Part shown: positions 1-5,209 of the stretch, piece by piece
Layout of the letters: every line of letters begins with the position of its first letter
Position numbering within the stretch: the first letter of the stretch is position 1
Source of the DNA: Deltaproteobacteria bacterium
GTDB taxonomy: Bacteria; Desulfobacterota; Desulfobacteria; Desulfobacterales; SG8-13
Reading direction: 5' to 3'
Length of the DNA: 5,646 bases
Assembly: GCA_030670715.1 (NCBI GenBank)
Contig: DAOVBC010000174.1
Location: forward strand, 1-5,646
Program-made: the position numbers and the translations under genes
Notes under the pieces: generated by a model
The model's input: the letters and a program-made list of their open reading frames with translations, nothing else
The model's database searches: none
Told to the model about the DNA's origin: nothing

Positions 1-109
1 ATATGTAGTGGTCATATGATTCTTCTAAATACCTTGAACATCTTCTTCATAACACAGGTTTTTAACACCCTTCAAAACTAATGATGTCCATACCATAACA
101 CAATCTGTT

Positions 110-169
110 GATTGTCAGATTTAATCACATCATCTCTTTTATAGTAGAATGATTAAATCTTGGTCAATC
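110..169. repeat. Long interrupted inverted repeat in the left intergenic region
   Basis: Arms AGATTTAATCA (117-127) and TGATTAAATCT (150-160) are perfect 11-bp inverted copies separated by 22 nt. An outer 5-bp pair, GATTG (110-114) with CAATC (165-169), extends the symmetry across a small internal loop. A smaller hairpin, ACAATC-TGTT-GATTGT, lies at 100-115. The element sits just beyond the end of the VWA gene. It could be a folded 3' end of that transcript, but no T-run follows on either strand, so an intrinsic terminator is poorly supported. It also overlaps a promoter-like sequence, which fits an operator better. Confidence 0.6.
138..167 (-). promoter_or_regulatory. Possible sigma70-type promoter reading left out of the window
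   Basis: On the minus strand TTGACC (167-162) is followed after 18 nt by TATAAA (143-138). One arm of the inverted repeat (150-160) lies inside the spacer and the other (117-127) falls just after the expected start point near 130. Any gene served would begin left of about position 15, where an ATG with only five visible codons lies. The match to consensus is reasonable, but AT-rich DNA gives such matches by chance. Confidence 0.35.
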
Positions 170-206
170 CAGTTTAATTCCTCACTCTATTTTTACAGGT
201 TATGCT

Positions 207-1397
207 TTATTTGGCCATCAGATGGGCCACCGCTTTTTCGAGGCCGTCGATGGAAAGTTCAAACATGGGGAAAATCTCGCCGATGGCGCTGATAGTGCGG
301 GTGTAGTACCACCGGTCGGCCGGTATGGGATTGAGCCAGACGCAATGGGGAAACGTTTTTGCCAGAAAGTTTAAGCATTCAAAACTCGGTTTACCGCTGC
401 GTTCTTCCAGGTGAATAGAGCCATCGGTTGCCATCAGTTCGTAAGGTGCCATGGCGGCATCACCGACAATGACAAGGCGGGTTTGAGGATCAAATCCGGC
501 AAATTCTTCGATCTTTTGCGGTTTCTTATACCGTGCCGGATCCTTCCAGATGGTGCCGTAAATCGTATTGTGAAAAAAGTAGGTTTTCACATCTTTGAAC
601 TGTGCCCGGGTATAATCAAAGAGCGTTTGAGCTACCCGCACATAGGGATCCATGGAATAACCGCCGTTGTCAATGGCCAGCAGTACTTTGAGCCGGTCTT
701 TTAAACTGCGTTCGAAAACGATTTCAATCTCGCCACCGTTTTTCATGGTCTGGTAAATGGTTGCGTCGATGTTTATCTGATCCTTGGGTCCCACCGGTAC
801 CATATTGCGCAAACGCTTCAGGGCCTCACCCACCATGTCCTGGGTCAGCGGACCGCTGAGGGAGTAGTCCCTGTATCGACGGTCCATCGCCACCTTTACC
901 GCCGATTTGTTGCGAGAAATACCGCCGACGCGCATTCCGCCCGGGTGAAAACCGGAGTGACCCACCGGGGAGGTACCTCCCGTTCCGATCCACCGGCTTC
1001 CGCCGTGGTGTTCTCCGTCCTGGTCTTTTAGACGCTCTTTAAAGTATTCAATCAGCTCTTCGGGTGTGAGCTTGCTCAACTCGGATTCATCGATACCGAG
1101 CATGTCAGCCAGAACTCTGGGCTCCTTCAACCAGTGTTCCAGCATGGCCCGGGCCAGTTCGTCCAGTTCAATACCGTCGTAATCCGGCAGCTCGGCCCCC
1201 TGGAAATGGTGGGCAAACACCTGATCATACAGGTCGAAATAACGCTCACTTTTCACCAGGATCGAACGGGACGCGGTATAGAAGTCATTCAGGGTGTTGA
1301 TCAGACCGATACCGAGGGCCCTGTGAAGTGTCAGAAAAGATGTCGGGCTGACGGGAACCCCAACATCTTTCAGTGTATAGAAAAAATCAATAAACAT
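207..1397 (-). CDS. CoxE-like VWA domain protein, partner of MoxR
   Basis: This is a predicted cytoplasmic von Willebrand factor A domain protein of the CoxE-like type (396 aa from the chosen start). Such proteins usually work with a MoxR ATPase as a chaperone that matures metalloenzymes or other complexes. The N-terminal part (about residues 1-125) begins MFIDFFYTLKDVGVPVSP, typical of the family. A Gly-rich segment with WIGTGGTSPVGHSGF lies near 136-150. The VWA domain runs from about residue 235 to 385, with the strand LLAI, then DNGGYSMD at 243-250, GDAAMAPYEL near 312-321 and the CoxE-like VWLNP near 353-357. The usual DxSxS metal site (often DVGGSMD in relatives) is altered: an extra Tyr separates Gly-Gly from Ser. 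A longer reading from a GTG at 1451 would overlap moxR and lacks a Shine-Dalgarno. The ATG at 1397 leaves a 16-nt gap after moxR and matches the family start, although its own ribosome site is weak, so translational coupling is likely. Confidence 0.88.
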   Translation of the reverse strand: MFIDFFYTLKDVGVPVSPTSFLTLHRALGIGLINTLNDFYTASRSILVKSERYFDLYDQVFAHHFQGAELPDYDGIELDELARAMLEHWLKEPRVLADMLGIDESELSKLTPEELIEYFKERLKDQDGEHHGGSRWIGTGGTSPVGHSGFHPGGMRVGGISRNKSAVKVAMDRRYRDYSLSGPLTQDMVGEALKRLRNMVPVGPKDQINIDATIYQTMKNGGEIEIVFERSLKDRLKVLLAIDNGGYSMDPYVRVAQTLFDYTRAQFKDVKTYFFHNTIYGTIWKDPARYKKPQKIEEFAGFDPQTRLVIVGDAAMAPYELMATDGSIHLEERSGKPSFECLNFLAKTFPHCVWLNPIPADRWYYTRTISAIGEIFPMFELSIDGLEKAVAHLMAK

Positions 1398-1413
1398 TTC
1401 AACGCTCTGCGAA

Positions 1414-2268
1414 TTAGAATAGCCTTTTCCTGTCGGTGAAGTCCAGCGCACGATGAAGGTCTTGGCTTTTTTTAAACATAACGCCCAGGTAGGGGATATC
1501 GCCCTCGCTGAGTTGTTTGGGTATGAAATCAGGATCGGACTTTAATGCCCGAATCCAGTTTATGAGCTCACGGGTTGCCGGTTTTTTTTCGATTCCATCC
1601 AGCCCCCGCAATCGATAAAAGGCAGTTACGGCATTTTCCATAAGATCCGTATCAAGATTTGGAAAATGTACATCGATAATTCTGCGCATCATCTCCGCAT
1701 CCGGAAAAGCAATATGGTGAAAATTGCAGCGTCCTAAAAACGGGTCCGAGAGGTCCTTTTTGGCGTTTGAGGTAATAATGATGACCGGACGGTACCGTGT
1801 GGACATCGTTTTATCAATCTCGATGATATCAAATTCCATTTGATCCAATACGTCGAGCATATCGTCCTGAAAATCGGTATCGGCCTTGTCGATCTCATCG
1901 ATAAGCAACACCGTTCTTACGTCGGACGTAAACGCCTGACCGATTTTCCCCATCTTGATATAATCTTCGATATTGCTCACATCCCGGCTGGAATCGCCGA
2001 ATCGACTGTCATTGAGCCGGGTGAGTGTGTCATACTGGTAGAGTGCCTCAACAAGTTTCATGCTCGATTTTACGTTCAACACAATAAGGGGCATTTGCAG
2101 ACTTTCGGCAATTGAATGGGCGAGCATGGTTTTGCCGGTTCCCGGCTCTCCTTTGAGCAGCAGGGGCATCTCAAGCGCCATGGAAATATTCACAATACTG
2201 GCCAGTTCATCATCGAGAACGTATTGTGTTGCGCCTCTAAATTGCTGATTGGATGTTTCATTCACCAT
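1414..2268 (-). CDS. MoxR-family AAA+ ATPase
   Basis: A 284-residue cytoplasmic AAA+ ATPase of the MoxR type, which uses ATP hydrolysis to remodel client proteins, usually together with a VWA protein encoded next to it. Walker A is GEPGTGKT at 40-47 and Walker B is LLIDEIDKAD at 121-130. The sensor 1 region is IIITSNAKKDL (163-173; Asn168). The segment LSDPFLGRCNFHHIAFPD (173-190) carries the likely arginine finger, Arg180. The sensor 2 region KKPATRELINW lies at 228-238. Length and motif order are normal for a single-domain MoxR protein. The start is supported by AAGGAG at 2280-2275, 6 nt before the ATG. The VWA gene follows 16 nt downstream, so the two almost certainly share a transcript. 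The MetE-like gene ends 106 nt upstream with a tandem repeat in between, so whether it is in the same operon is open. The client is not shown by the sequence. Confidence 0.93.
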   Translation of the reverse strand: MVNETSNQQFRGATQYVLDDELASIVNISMALEMPLLLKGEPGTGKTMLAHSIAESLQMPLIVLNVKSSMKLVEALYQYDTLTRLNDSRFGDSSRDVSNIEDYIKMGKIGQAFTSDVRTVLLIDEIDKADTDFQDDMLDVLDQMEFDIIEIDKTMSTRYRPVIIITSNAKKDLSDPFLGRCNFHHIAFPDAEMMRRIIDVHFPNLDTDLMENAVTAFYRLRGLDGIEKKPATRELINWIRALKSDPDFIPKQLSEGDIPYLGVMFKKSQDLHRALDFTDRKRLF

Positions 2269-2283
2269 TTAAAACTCCTTTTA

Positions 2284-2327
2284 ATCAGTTTGTCGGTTGG
2301 GTCGGTTTTGTCTGTTTAGTCGGTTTG
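2284..2327. repeat. 9-bp tandem repeat upstream of moxR
   Basis: On the plus strand four 9-bp units follow one another: GTCGGTTGG (2292), GTCGGTTTT (2301), GTCTGTTTA (2310) and GTCGGTTTG (2319). A degenerate 8-nt unit, ATCAGTTT, lies at 2284-2291. Read on the moxR strand the unit is roughly AACCGAC plus two variable bases. The array ends a few bases before the moxR Shine-Dalgarno, so it lies in the 5' untranslated leader or the gene spacer. It could be a protein-binding array, a slippage-prone spacer, or a degenerate dispersed repeat. Confidence 0.75.
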
Positions 2328-2362
2328 GAACAATTTAATCACCATCTATGTTTTGTAAATGT

Positions 2363-2377
2363 TAGAAACGGTTTCTA
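2363..2377. repeat. 15-bp palindrome over the stop codon of the MetE-like gene
   Basis: TAGAAAC-G-GTTTCTA is a perfect 7-1-7 inverted repeat, and its right end is the TAG stop of the minus-strand MetE-like gene (2375-2377). A one-base centre makes a poor RNA hairpin and no T-run follows, so it is not a convincing terminator. Its form resembles a repressor operator, and it lies about 95 nt upstream of the moxR start. No regulator is identifiable in the window. Confidence 0.4.
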
Positions 2378-3448
2378 TACATATATCGATCGCAGCCTAT
2401 CCGACACCTCCCGCGTCAGCCGCACTACCTTTTGGGCCAGTTCCGGCGAAAGCGAACCGACGCCGCAACTGGGGGTGATAAGGCTTTGCGCCGATATTTT
2501 TGATCGATCAATGCCCAGGTTCTCAATGGATCGTACTTTATCGTTCCATTGGGCGACCAGCGACTCGGTAGTCTCTTTCTCAATATCCTCGGCATTAAAC
2601 GTGGGGACGATGCCCCAGGCAAGAATTTTGCCGGCATCGATAAACCTTTTTATCAGATCCGGATAAAGGATAAACCGGTCAAAATATGAATAGGCATCGA
2701 AGCTGACAATATCGGTCGGAGAGTCCAGGATCAGCGACCAGTCCGTGTTGGCACATACATGGACGCCTGCCAGCCCCCCTTGCGCATGGATCGCCTCAAT
2801 CACTTCACCCAGACAGGCCGTGACGTCATCCTTGGAGATACTGATAAACTCCGAAGTGCCGTAACCGGCCAGGGCCGGCTCATCGCAGAACATGATGACC
2901 GGACAGCCGCTGCCCGAGAGTTGCCGAACCTGCCACATGGCCTTTAAGGCCAGAAGTTTTACAGCGGCATCTTTCAATTGCTCGTTGTAAAAAATGGCAT
3001 TTTTGTTCTCGTCATGCACGCCGGTGCAAAACGTAAAAGGACCGGTAATCTGCCCCTTAACAGCGATCGGCGGGTTTTGTGATTTTGGTAAACGTTCTAA
3101 CAGCGTACCAAACCCCCTGGCTTCCTCGCTACTCAAAACAAACCGGGTGTCAGCCAGGTCTTTGCTGCCTTCGACCACAGCCATGTATTCTTCGTAAAAC
3201 GCCAGCAGCTGATGCTCAAAATCGGCAGCAGACGTATCGATAAATGTTCTATCCTCCCGAATCGTCAACCCCGGCAGACCGGGCATAAATTGCGGGATCA
3301 TCTTTTCCTGCGCGAGGGCCGGCAGTTGGGCCCACAGGGGGATTTCGGGTGTATATTTGAAAACGAGATCTGCCGCTTCGTCGTGATTTTCCAGCGGAAG
3401 ACTGCCGATCAAAAGCGGGTAACATTCGGCCTGAAATTGGTTTTGCAT
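2375..3448 (-). CDS. MetE-like (UROD/MetE superfamily) methyltransferase, short form
   Basis: A 357-residue protein resembling the C-terminal catalytic barrel of cobalamin-independent methionine synthase (MetE), without the N-terminal half of the roughly 750-residue full enzyme. The likely reaction is zinc-dependent transfer of a methyl group to a thiol such as homocysteine. Visible matches are IGSLPL near 14-19, KGQITGPFTF at 131-140, CDEPAL at 188-193 (the MetE DEPAL substrate-binding motif), VHVCANTDW at 229-237 giving His230 and Cys232 as zinc ligands, and PSCGVGSL at 326-333 giving Cys328 as the third. Asp251 may sit where MetE has its Glu ligand. Short MetE proteins in anaerobes are reported to take methyl groups from corrinoid proteins rather than folate; that is an inference here because no corrinoid protein is visible. 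The start has AGGAG at 3460-3456, 7 nt upstream. moxR lies downstream on the same strand. A methylthiol or coenzyme M methyltransferase is an alternative. Confidence 0.8.
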   Translation of the reverse strand: MQNQFQAECYPLLIGSLPLENHDEAADLVFKYTPEIPLWAQLPALAQEKMIPQFMPGLPGLTIREDRTFIDTSAADFEHQLLAFYEEYMAVVEGSKDLADTRFVLSSEEARGFGTLLERLPKSQNPPIAVKGQITGPFTFCTGVHDENKNAIFYNEQLKDAAVKLLALKAMWQVRQLSGSGCPVIMFCDEPALAGYGTSEFISISKDDVTACLGEVIEAIHAQGGLAGVHVCANTDWSLILDSPTDIVSFDAYSYFDRFILYPDLIKRFIDAGKILAWGIVPTFNAEDIEKETTESLVAQWNDKVRSIENLGIDRSKISAQSLITPSCGVGSLSPELAQKVVRLTREVSDRLRSIYV

Positions 3449-3480
3449 CGATCTTCTCCTGTTTCACAGAGAAATGATAG

Positions 3481-3506
3481 AATGATGAATTATTTAAATT
3501 ATCATT
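3481..3506. repeat. AT-rich hairpin in the leader of the MetE-like gene
   Basis: AATGAT(g)AATT at 3481-3491 pairs with AATTATCATT at 3497-3506, giving 10 base pairs with one bulged G and a 5-nt loop. It lies 33-58 nt upstream of the MetE-like start codon and probably in its untranslated leader. It is AT-rich, so the fold would be weak; an operator role is equally possible. Confidence 0.35.
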
Positions 3507-3509
3507 AGT

Positions 3510-3538
3510 TATAGTGCAATGCAATATTGAATGAAACC
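3510..3538 (-). promoter_or_regulatory. Possible promoter of the MetE-like gene
   Basis: On the minus strand TTTCAT is followed after 17 nt by TATAAC in the AT-rich region ahead of the start at 3448. The -10 is good and the -35 weak. A second reading, TTGCAT with 17 nt to TAATTT, overlaps it. Either would give a leader of roughly 50 nt. No recognisable riboswitch (SAM or cobalamin) fits in such a short leader. Confidence 0.3.
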
Positions 3539-3585
3539 ATTTAATCCGATATATTCAACTGTGCTGCATTTGAGTACTGTAATGA

Positions 3586-3614
3586 TTGACACCGGAATAT
3601 GCCGGTGCTATATT
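3586..3614 (+). promoter_or_regulatory. Near-consensus sigma70-type promoter with a dyad in its spacer
   Basis: TTGACA (3586-3591) and TATATT (3609-3614) are separated by exactly 17 nt, a near-perfect housekeeping promoter. The spacer is largely taken up by CACCGG (3590-3595) and CCGGTG (3602-3607), a dyad around a 6-nt centre whose inner ATAT is also symmetric. A repressor bound there would block RNA polymerase. Transcription would start near 3621 and run about 200 nt before the Cys-rich gene at 3825. I do not recognise the operator family. Confidence 0.7.
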
Positions 3615-3806
3615 CAAATACCGTCCGGATGCAGCATACTTTCGTTATTTTGTTTTAATTGCAGTGCGTTACGGTATTGTCATCATTCGGTGAGTGCTGC
3701 ACCTTCCTGGATTCAACCGACCGTAAAGGATCGTTGGACCGGGGCTTAAAAAGTGTCCAGCATTGGTTAAACTTACCGGTTATCATTTAAATCGGTTTGA
3801 ACCGAT
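3615..3806 (+). other. Structured untranslated leader before the Cys-rich gene
   Basis: Three inverted repeats follow the promoter. CAAATACCGT (3615-3624) pairs with ACGGTATTG (3671-3679) as 9 bp with one bulged A. CCTGG (3706-3710) pairs with CCGGG (3739-3743), enclosing CAACCGA (3714-3720) with TCGTTG (3731-3736), which together form a sizeable hairpin. ATCGGT-TTGA-ACCGAT (3791-3806) ends 18 nt before the start codon. TCGGT (3687-3691) could pair with ACCGA (3716-3720) and so compete with the second hairpin. None is followed by a T-run, so I do not call a terminator. A small RNA, an attenuating leader or protein-binding sites are all possible. The start codon at 3825 has only a weak AGG ribosome site at 3815-3817. 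Confidence 0.4.
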
Positions 3807-3824
3807 GACTTTACAGGTTACGCT

Positions 3825-4241
3825 ATGGCAAATATTATCTCTATCGACGACAAGCTTGCTCTTGCCAAAGAGAAAAAAGAAGCTTTAATTAGAAAGCGCA
3901 AGATCCAGGCAGTCCAGAAAATTTTTCAGTGCACGCAATGTGCGTTTAAATGCGAAAAATGCGGCACTCAGATCGGTCAGGAGCTTGACGTAAACCGGGG
4001 AATGTATCGCAATTTAAGGGTTCCTTACCGTTTATGCGAGAGTTGTGCTGAAGAATACTTCGATTATATTGAACGGCACAAAGGGCGCGGAGATCCGGAC
4101 TGCTACTGGCACAATGACACCTGGATAGAGCTTTGGCGGAGCTGGATCGCCTATCAGGGAGCGATCGACAGCTATTTAAAGTCAAAAGAGTTCCTGCAAT
4201 TACTGCAAGAACTGCAACAAAATAGGCCCGAAGAAGAATAG
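3825..4241 (+). CDS. Cys-rich, probably zinc-binding protein of unknown function
   Basis: I do not recognise this 138-residue protein. It has a charged N-terminal helix rich in Lys and Arg (about 10-33), with no signal peptide or membrane segment, so it is probably cytoplasmic. Four pairs of metal-ligand type follow: Cys36-x2-Cys39, Cys43-x2-Cys46, Cys71-x2-Cys74 and Cys93-x2-His96. Eight ligands would suit two zinc sites or one zinc ribbon plus a further site. A Trp-rich segment (WHNDTWIELWRSW, 95-107) and a helical, Gln/Glu-rich tail (120-138) complete it. The stop TAG overlaps the Shine-Dalgarno of tatA, 9 nt away, so the two genes are almost surely co-transcribed and translationally coupled. 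That suggests, without proving, a role tied to Tat export or to handling a metal-containing substrate. A nucleic-acid-binding zinc finger is the main alternative. The gene is real by its length, coding pattern and tight linkage. Confidence 0.8.
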   Translation: MANIISIDDKLALAKEKKEALIRKRKIQAVQKIFQCTQCAFKCEKCGTQIGQELDVNRGMYRNLRVPYRLCESCAEEYFDYIERHKGRGDPDCYWHNDTWIELWRSWIAYQGAIDSYLKSKEFLQLLQELQQNRPEEE

Positions 4242-4250
4242 GAGGAGTGT
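4240..4250 (+). promoter_or_regulatory. Strong ribosome binding site of tatA overlapping the upstream stop
   Basis: AGGAGG at 4240-4245 starts inside the TAG stop of the Cys-rich gene and is 5 nt from the tatA ATG. This is a far better site than the one serving the upstream gene, so TatA is probably made in excess over the Cys-rich protein. Confidence 0.8.
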
Positions 4251-4433
4251 ATGTTTGGAATTGGAATGCCGGAACTCATTATAATACTGGTGATTATATT
4301 GATTATTTTTGGAGCCGGTAAACTTCCGGAAATTGGCGCTGGTGTGGGCAAGGCCATAAAGAATTTTAGAGGTGCCACAAAAGATGAGCCACCCAAGGAG
4401 CCTGAAAAGATAGAAGAGAATAAAGAAACCTGA
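4251..4433 (+). CDS. tatA: Sec-independent translocase subunit TatA/TatE family
   Basis: A 60-residue membrane protein of the TatA/TatE family, which oligomerises with TatC to move folded twin-arginine proteins across the inner membrane. The start MFGIGMPELI is typical, with the family's polar Glu at residue 8. One hydrophobic helix spans about residues 7-20, the hinge is FGAGKLPE (20-27), and an amphipathic helix follows to about 40, including KAIKNFRGA. The acidic, Pro/Lys-rich tail is only about 20 residues, so the protein is at the short end of the family. No tatB or tatC is visible; tatA genes separate from tatC are common in this kind of bacterium. TatB is less likely given the small size and the FGAGKLPE hinge. 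It is encoded 9 nt behind the Cys-rich gene and is followed by a strong stem before ssb. Confidence 0.93.
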   Translation: MFGIGMPELIIILVIILIIFGAGKLPEIGAGVGKAIKNFRGATKDEPPKEPEKIEENKET

Positions 4434-4483
4434 AACATCTCTCAAGGTTGATCACATCCTGATTGTATCCCCCGCTAAAATTC

Positions 4484-4517
4484 CAGGGCAGTTTAGACAA
4501 AAAGGTAAACTGCCCTG
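4484..4517. terminator. Probable bidirectional terminator between tatA and ssb
   Basis: CAGGGCAGTTTA (4484-4495) and TAAACTGCCCTG (4506-4517) form a perfect 12-bp stem with a 10-nt loop, midway between two convergent genes. Read in the ssb direction the stem is followed by GGAATTTTAG, a short T-run. In the tatA direction only ATTCAATCT follows. The fit to an intrinsic terminator is therefore better for ssb, though the placement suits both. Confidence 0.7.
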
Positions 4518-4532
4518 ATTCAATCTCCTGAA

Positions 4533-4552
4533 AATCTGTGCCAATCCGTGTC
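4533..4552. repeat. Two-unit 10-bp direct repeat beyond ssb
   Basis: AATCTGTGCC (4533-4542) and AATCCGTGTC (4543-4552) are adjacent copies differing at two positions. On the ssb strand they read as two copies of roughly (C)ACRGATT, a sequence style I associate with dispersed intergenic repeats in several environmental bacterial genomes. That association is from memory and not checked. Confidence 0.4.
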
Positions 4553-4561
4553 CGGCTTATA

Positions 4562-4990
4562 TCAGAATGGAATATCATCATCGCCGGAATCCATCCCCGG
4601 CGGTTCAGCTTCCGGCGGCGGGGGTCCGCCGTAACTATCCCGTGGTCCGGAAGGTTCTTTGGGACCCAGAAACTGAACTTCACTTGCAATGACCTCGGTG
4701 GTATAACGCTTGTTCCCGTCCCGGTCCTCCCAATCCCGTGTCTGGAGACGTCCCTCAATATAGACCTGGCGCCCCTTTGAAAGATATTCACCGCATAGTT
4801 CGCCCAGTTTGCGCCAGGCGACAATCCGATGCCATTCGGTTTTTTCCCTTTTCTCGCCGGTCTCCCGATCCTTCCACTCCTGGGATGTAGCAATGGAAAA
4901 ATTTGCAACAGCGGCGCCGTCCGGCGTGTAACGAACTTCAGGGTCTCTTCCCAGGTTTCCGATCAAAATCACCTTGTTAATTCCGGCCAT
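4562..4990 (-). CDS. ssb: Single-stranded DNA-binding protein
   Basis: A 142-residue SSB, which coats single-stranded DNA during replication, repair and recombination and recruits partners through its tail. The OB fold spans about residues 1-110, opening MAGINKVILIGNLGRDPEVR and continuing with GAAVANFSIAT (25-35), EKTEWHRIVAW (49-59), GRQVYIEGRLQTRDW (73-87) and YTTEVIASEVQFLG (96-109). Aromatic residues Trp39, Trp53 and Trp87 sit where SSB stacks on DNA. A Gly/Pro-rich linker of about 25 residues leads to the classical acidic tip, DSGDDDIPF. The linker is short compared with E. coli SSB (178 aa) but the tip is complete. The start is fixed by GGAGGT at 5000-4995, 4 nt before the ATG. The gene is monocistronic by its neighbours: tatA converges on it and the transporter diverges. 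Confidence 0.97.
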   Translation of the reverse strand: MAGINKVILIGNLGRDPEVRYTPDGAAVANFSIATSQEWKDRETGEKREKTEWHRIVAWRKLGELCGEYLSKGRQVYIEGRLQTRDWEDRDGNKRYTTEVIASEVQFLGPKEPSGPRDSYGGPPPPEAEPPGMDSGDDDIPF

Positions 4991-5014
4991 AGTTACCTCC
5001 CTTCAATCAAAACG

Positions 5015-5065
5015 ATTATATCTACCTGTTACCGTGTTGATACTGAATCTGAACTGCAAAGTCAA
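5015..5065 (-). promoter_or_regulatory. Candidate promoter(s) of ssb
   Basis: On the minus strand TTGACT (5065-5060) is followed after 17 nt by TATCAA (5042-5037), a fair sigma70-type match. A perfect TATAAT -10 lies at 5020-5015 but without a recognisable -35. Two direct copies of AATCTGA (plus strand 5046-5052 and 5064-5070, 18 nt apart) overlap the first promoter. I see no LexA-type CTGT-N8-ACAG box. Confidence 0.45.
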
Positions 5066-5209
5066 TCTGAGAAATTTCACTAAAAACAGATTTACAAAAT
5101 AAAATATAATTGATAGTTTTTTTTTCTTAAACTTTCAGTCCGTAAATTGAACCGAGGCCATTTCTTTCTTTACGCTCGCGGCGGTAATTCACCGGCAACG
5201 AAAGCGGCT

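Noticed and set aside
1..15. Possible start ATGACCACTACATAT of a leftward gene
   Set aside because: Only five codons are visible and the ribosome site is weak, so it cannot be called.
192..206. TTTACAGGTTATGCT matching TTTACAGGTTACGCT at 3810-3824 (14 of 15)
   Set aside because: One such near match is expected by chance in a window of this size, and the two sites have different contexts (after a stop; before a start).
2253..2666. 137-codon plus-strand open frame opposite the end of the MetE-like gene
   Set aside because: It lies antisense to well-recognised coding sequence and through the 9-bp repeat, with no family features.
3481..3560. SAM or cobalamin riboswitch ahead of the MetE-like gene
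   Set aside because: The leader is too short and AT-rich, and no conserved riboswitch core sequence is visible.
3706..3743. Hairpin as an intrinsic terminator
   Set aside because: It is followed by GGCTTAAAAAG, without a T-run on either side.
3531..3749. Open frame of 72 codons on the plus strand in the divergent intergenic region
   Set aside because: It runs across the near-consensus promoter and its dyad, has no ribosome site, and its product is Cys/Ser/Ile-rich without a family look.
4366..4908. 180-codon minus-strand open frame overlapping ssb and tatA
   Set aside because: It is the out-of-frame shadow of ssb, crosses the terminator and overlaps the end of tatA on the opposite strand. 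ssb is unambiguous.
5110..5125. T-run after AT-rich sequence as a terminator
   Set aside because: No GC-rich stem precedes it and no plus-strand gene ends upstream; ssb is on the other strand.
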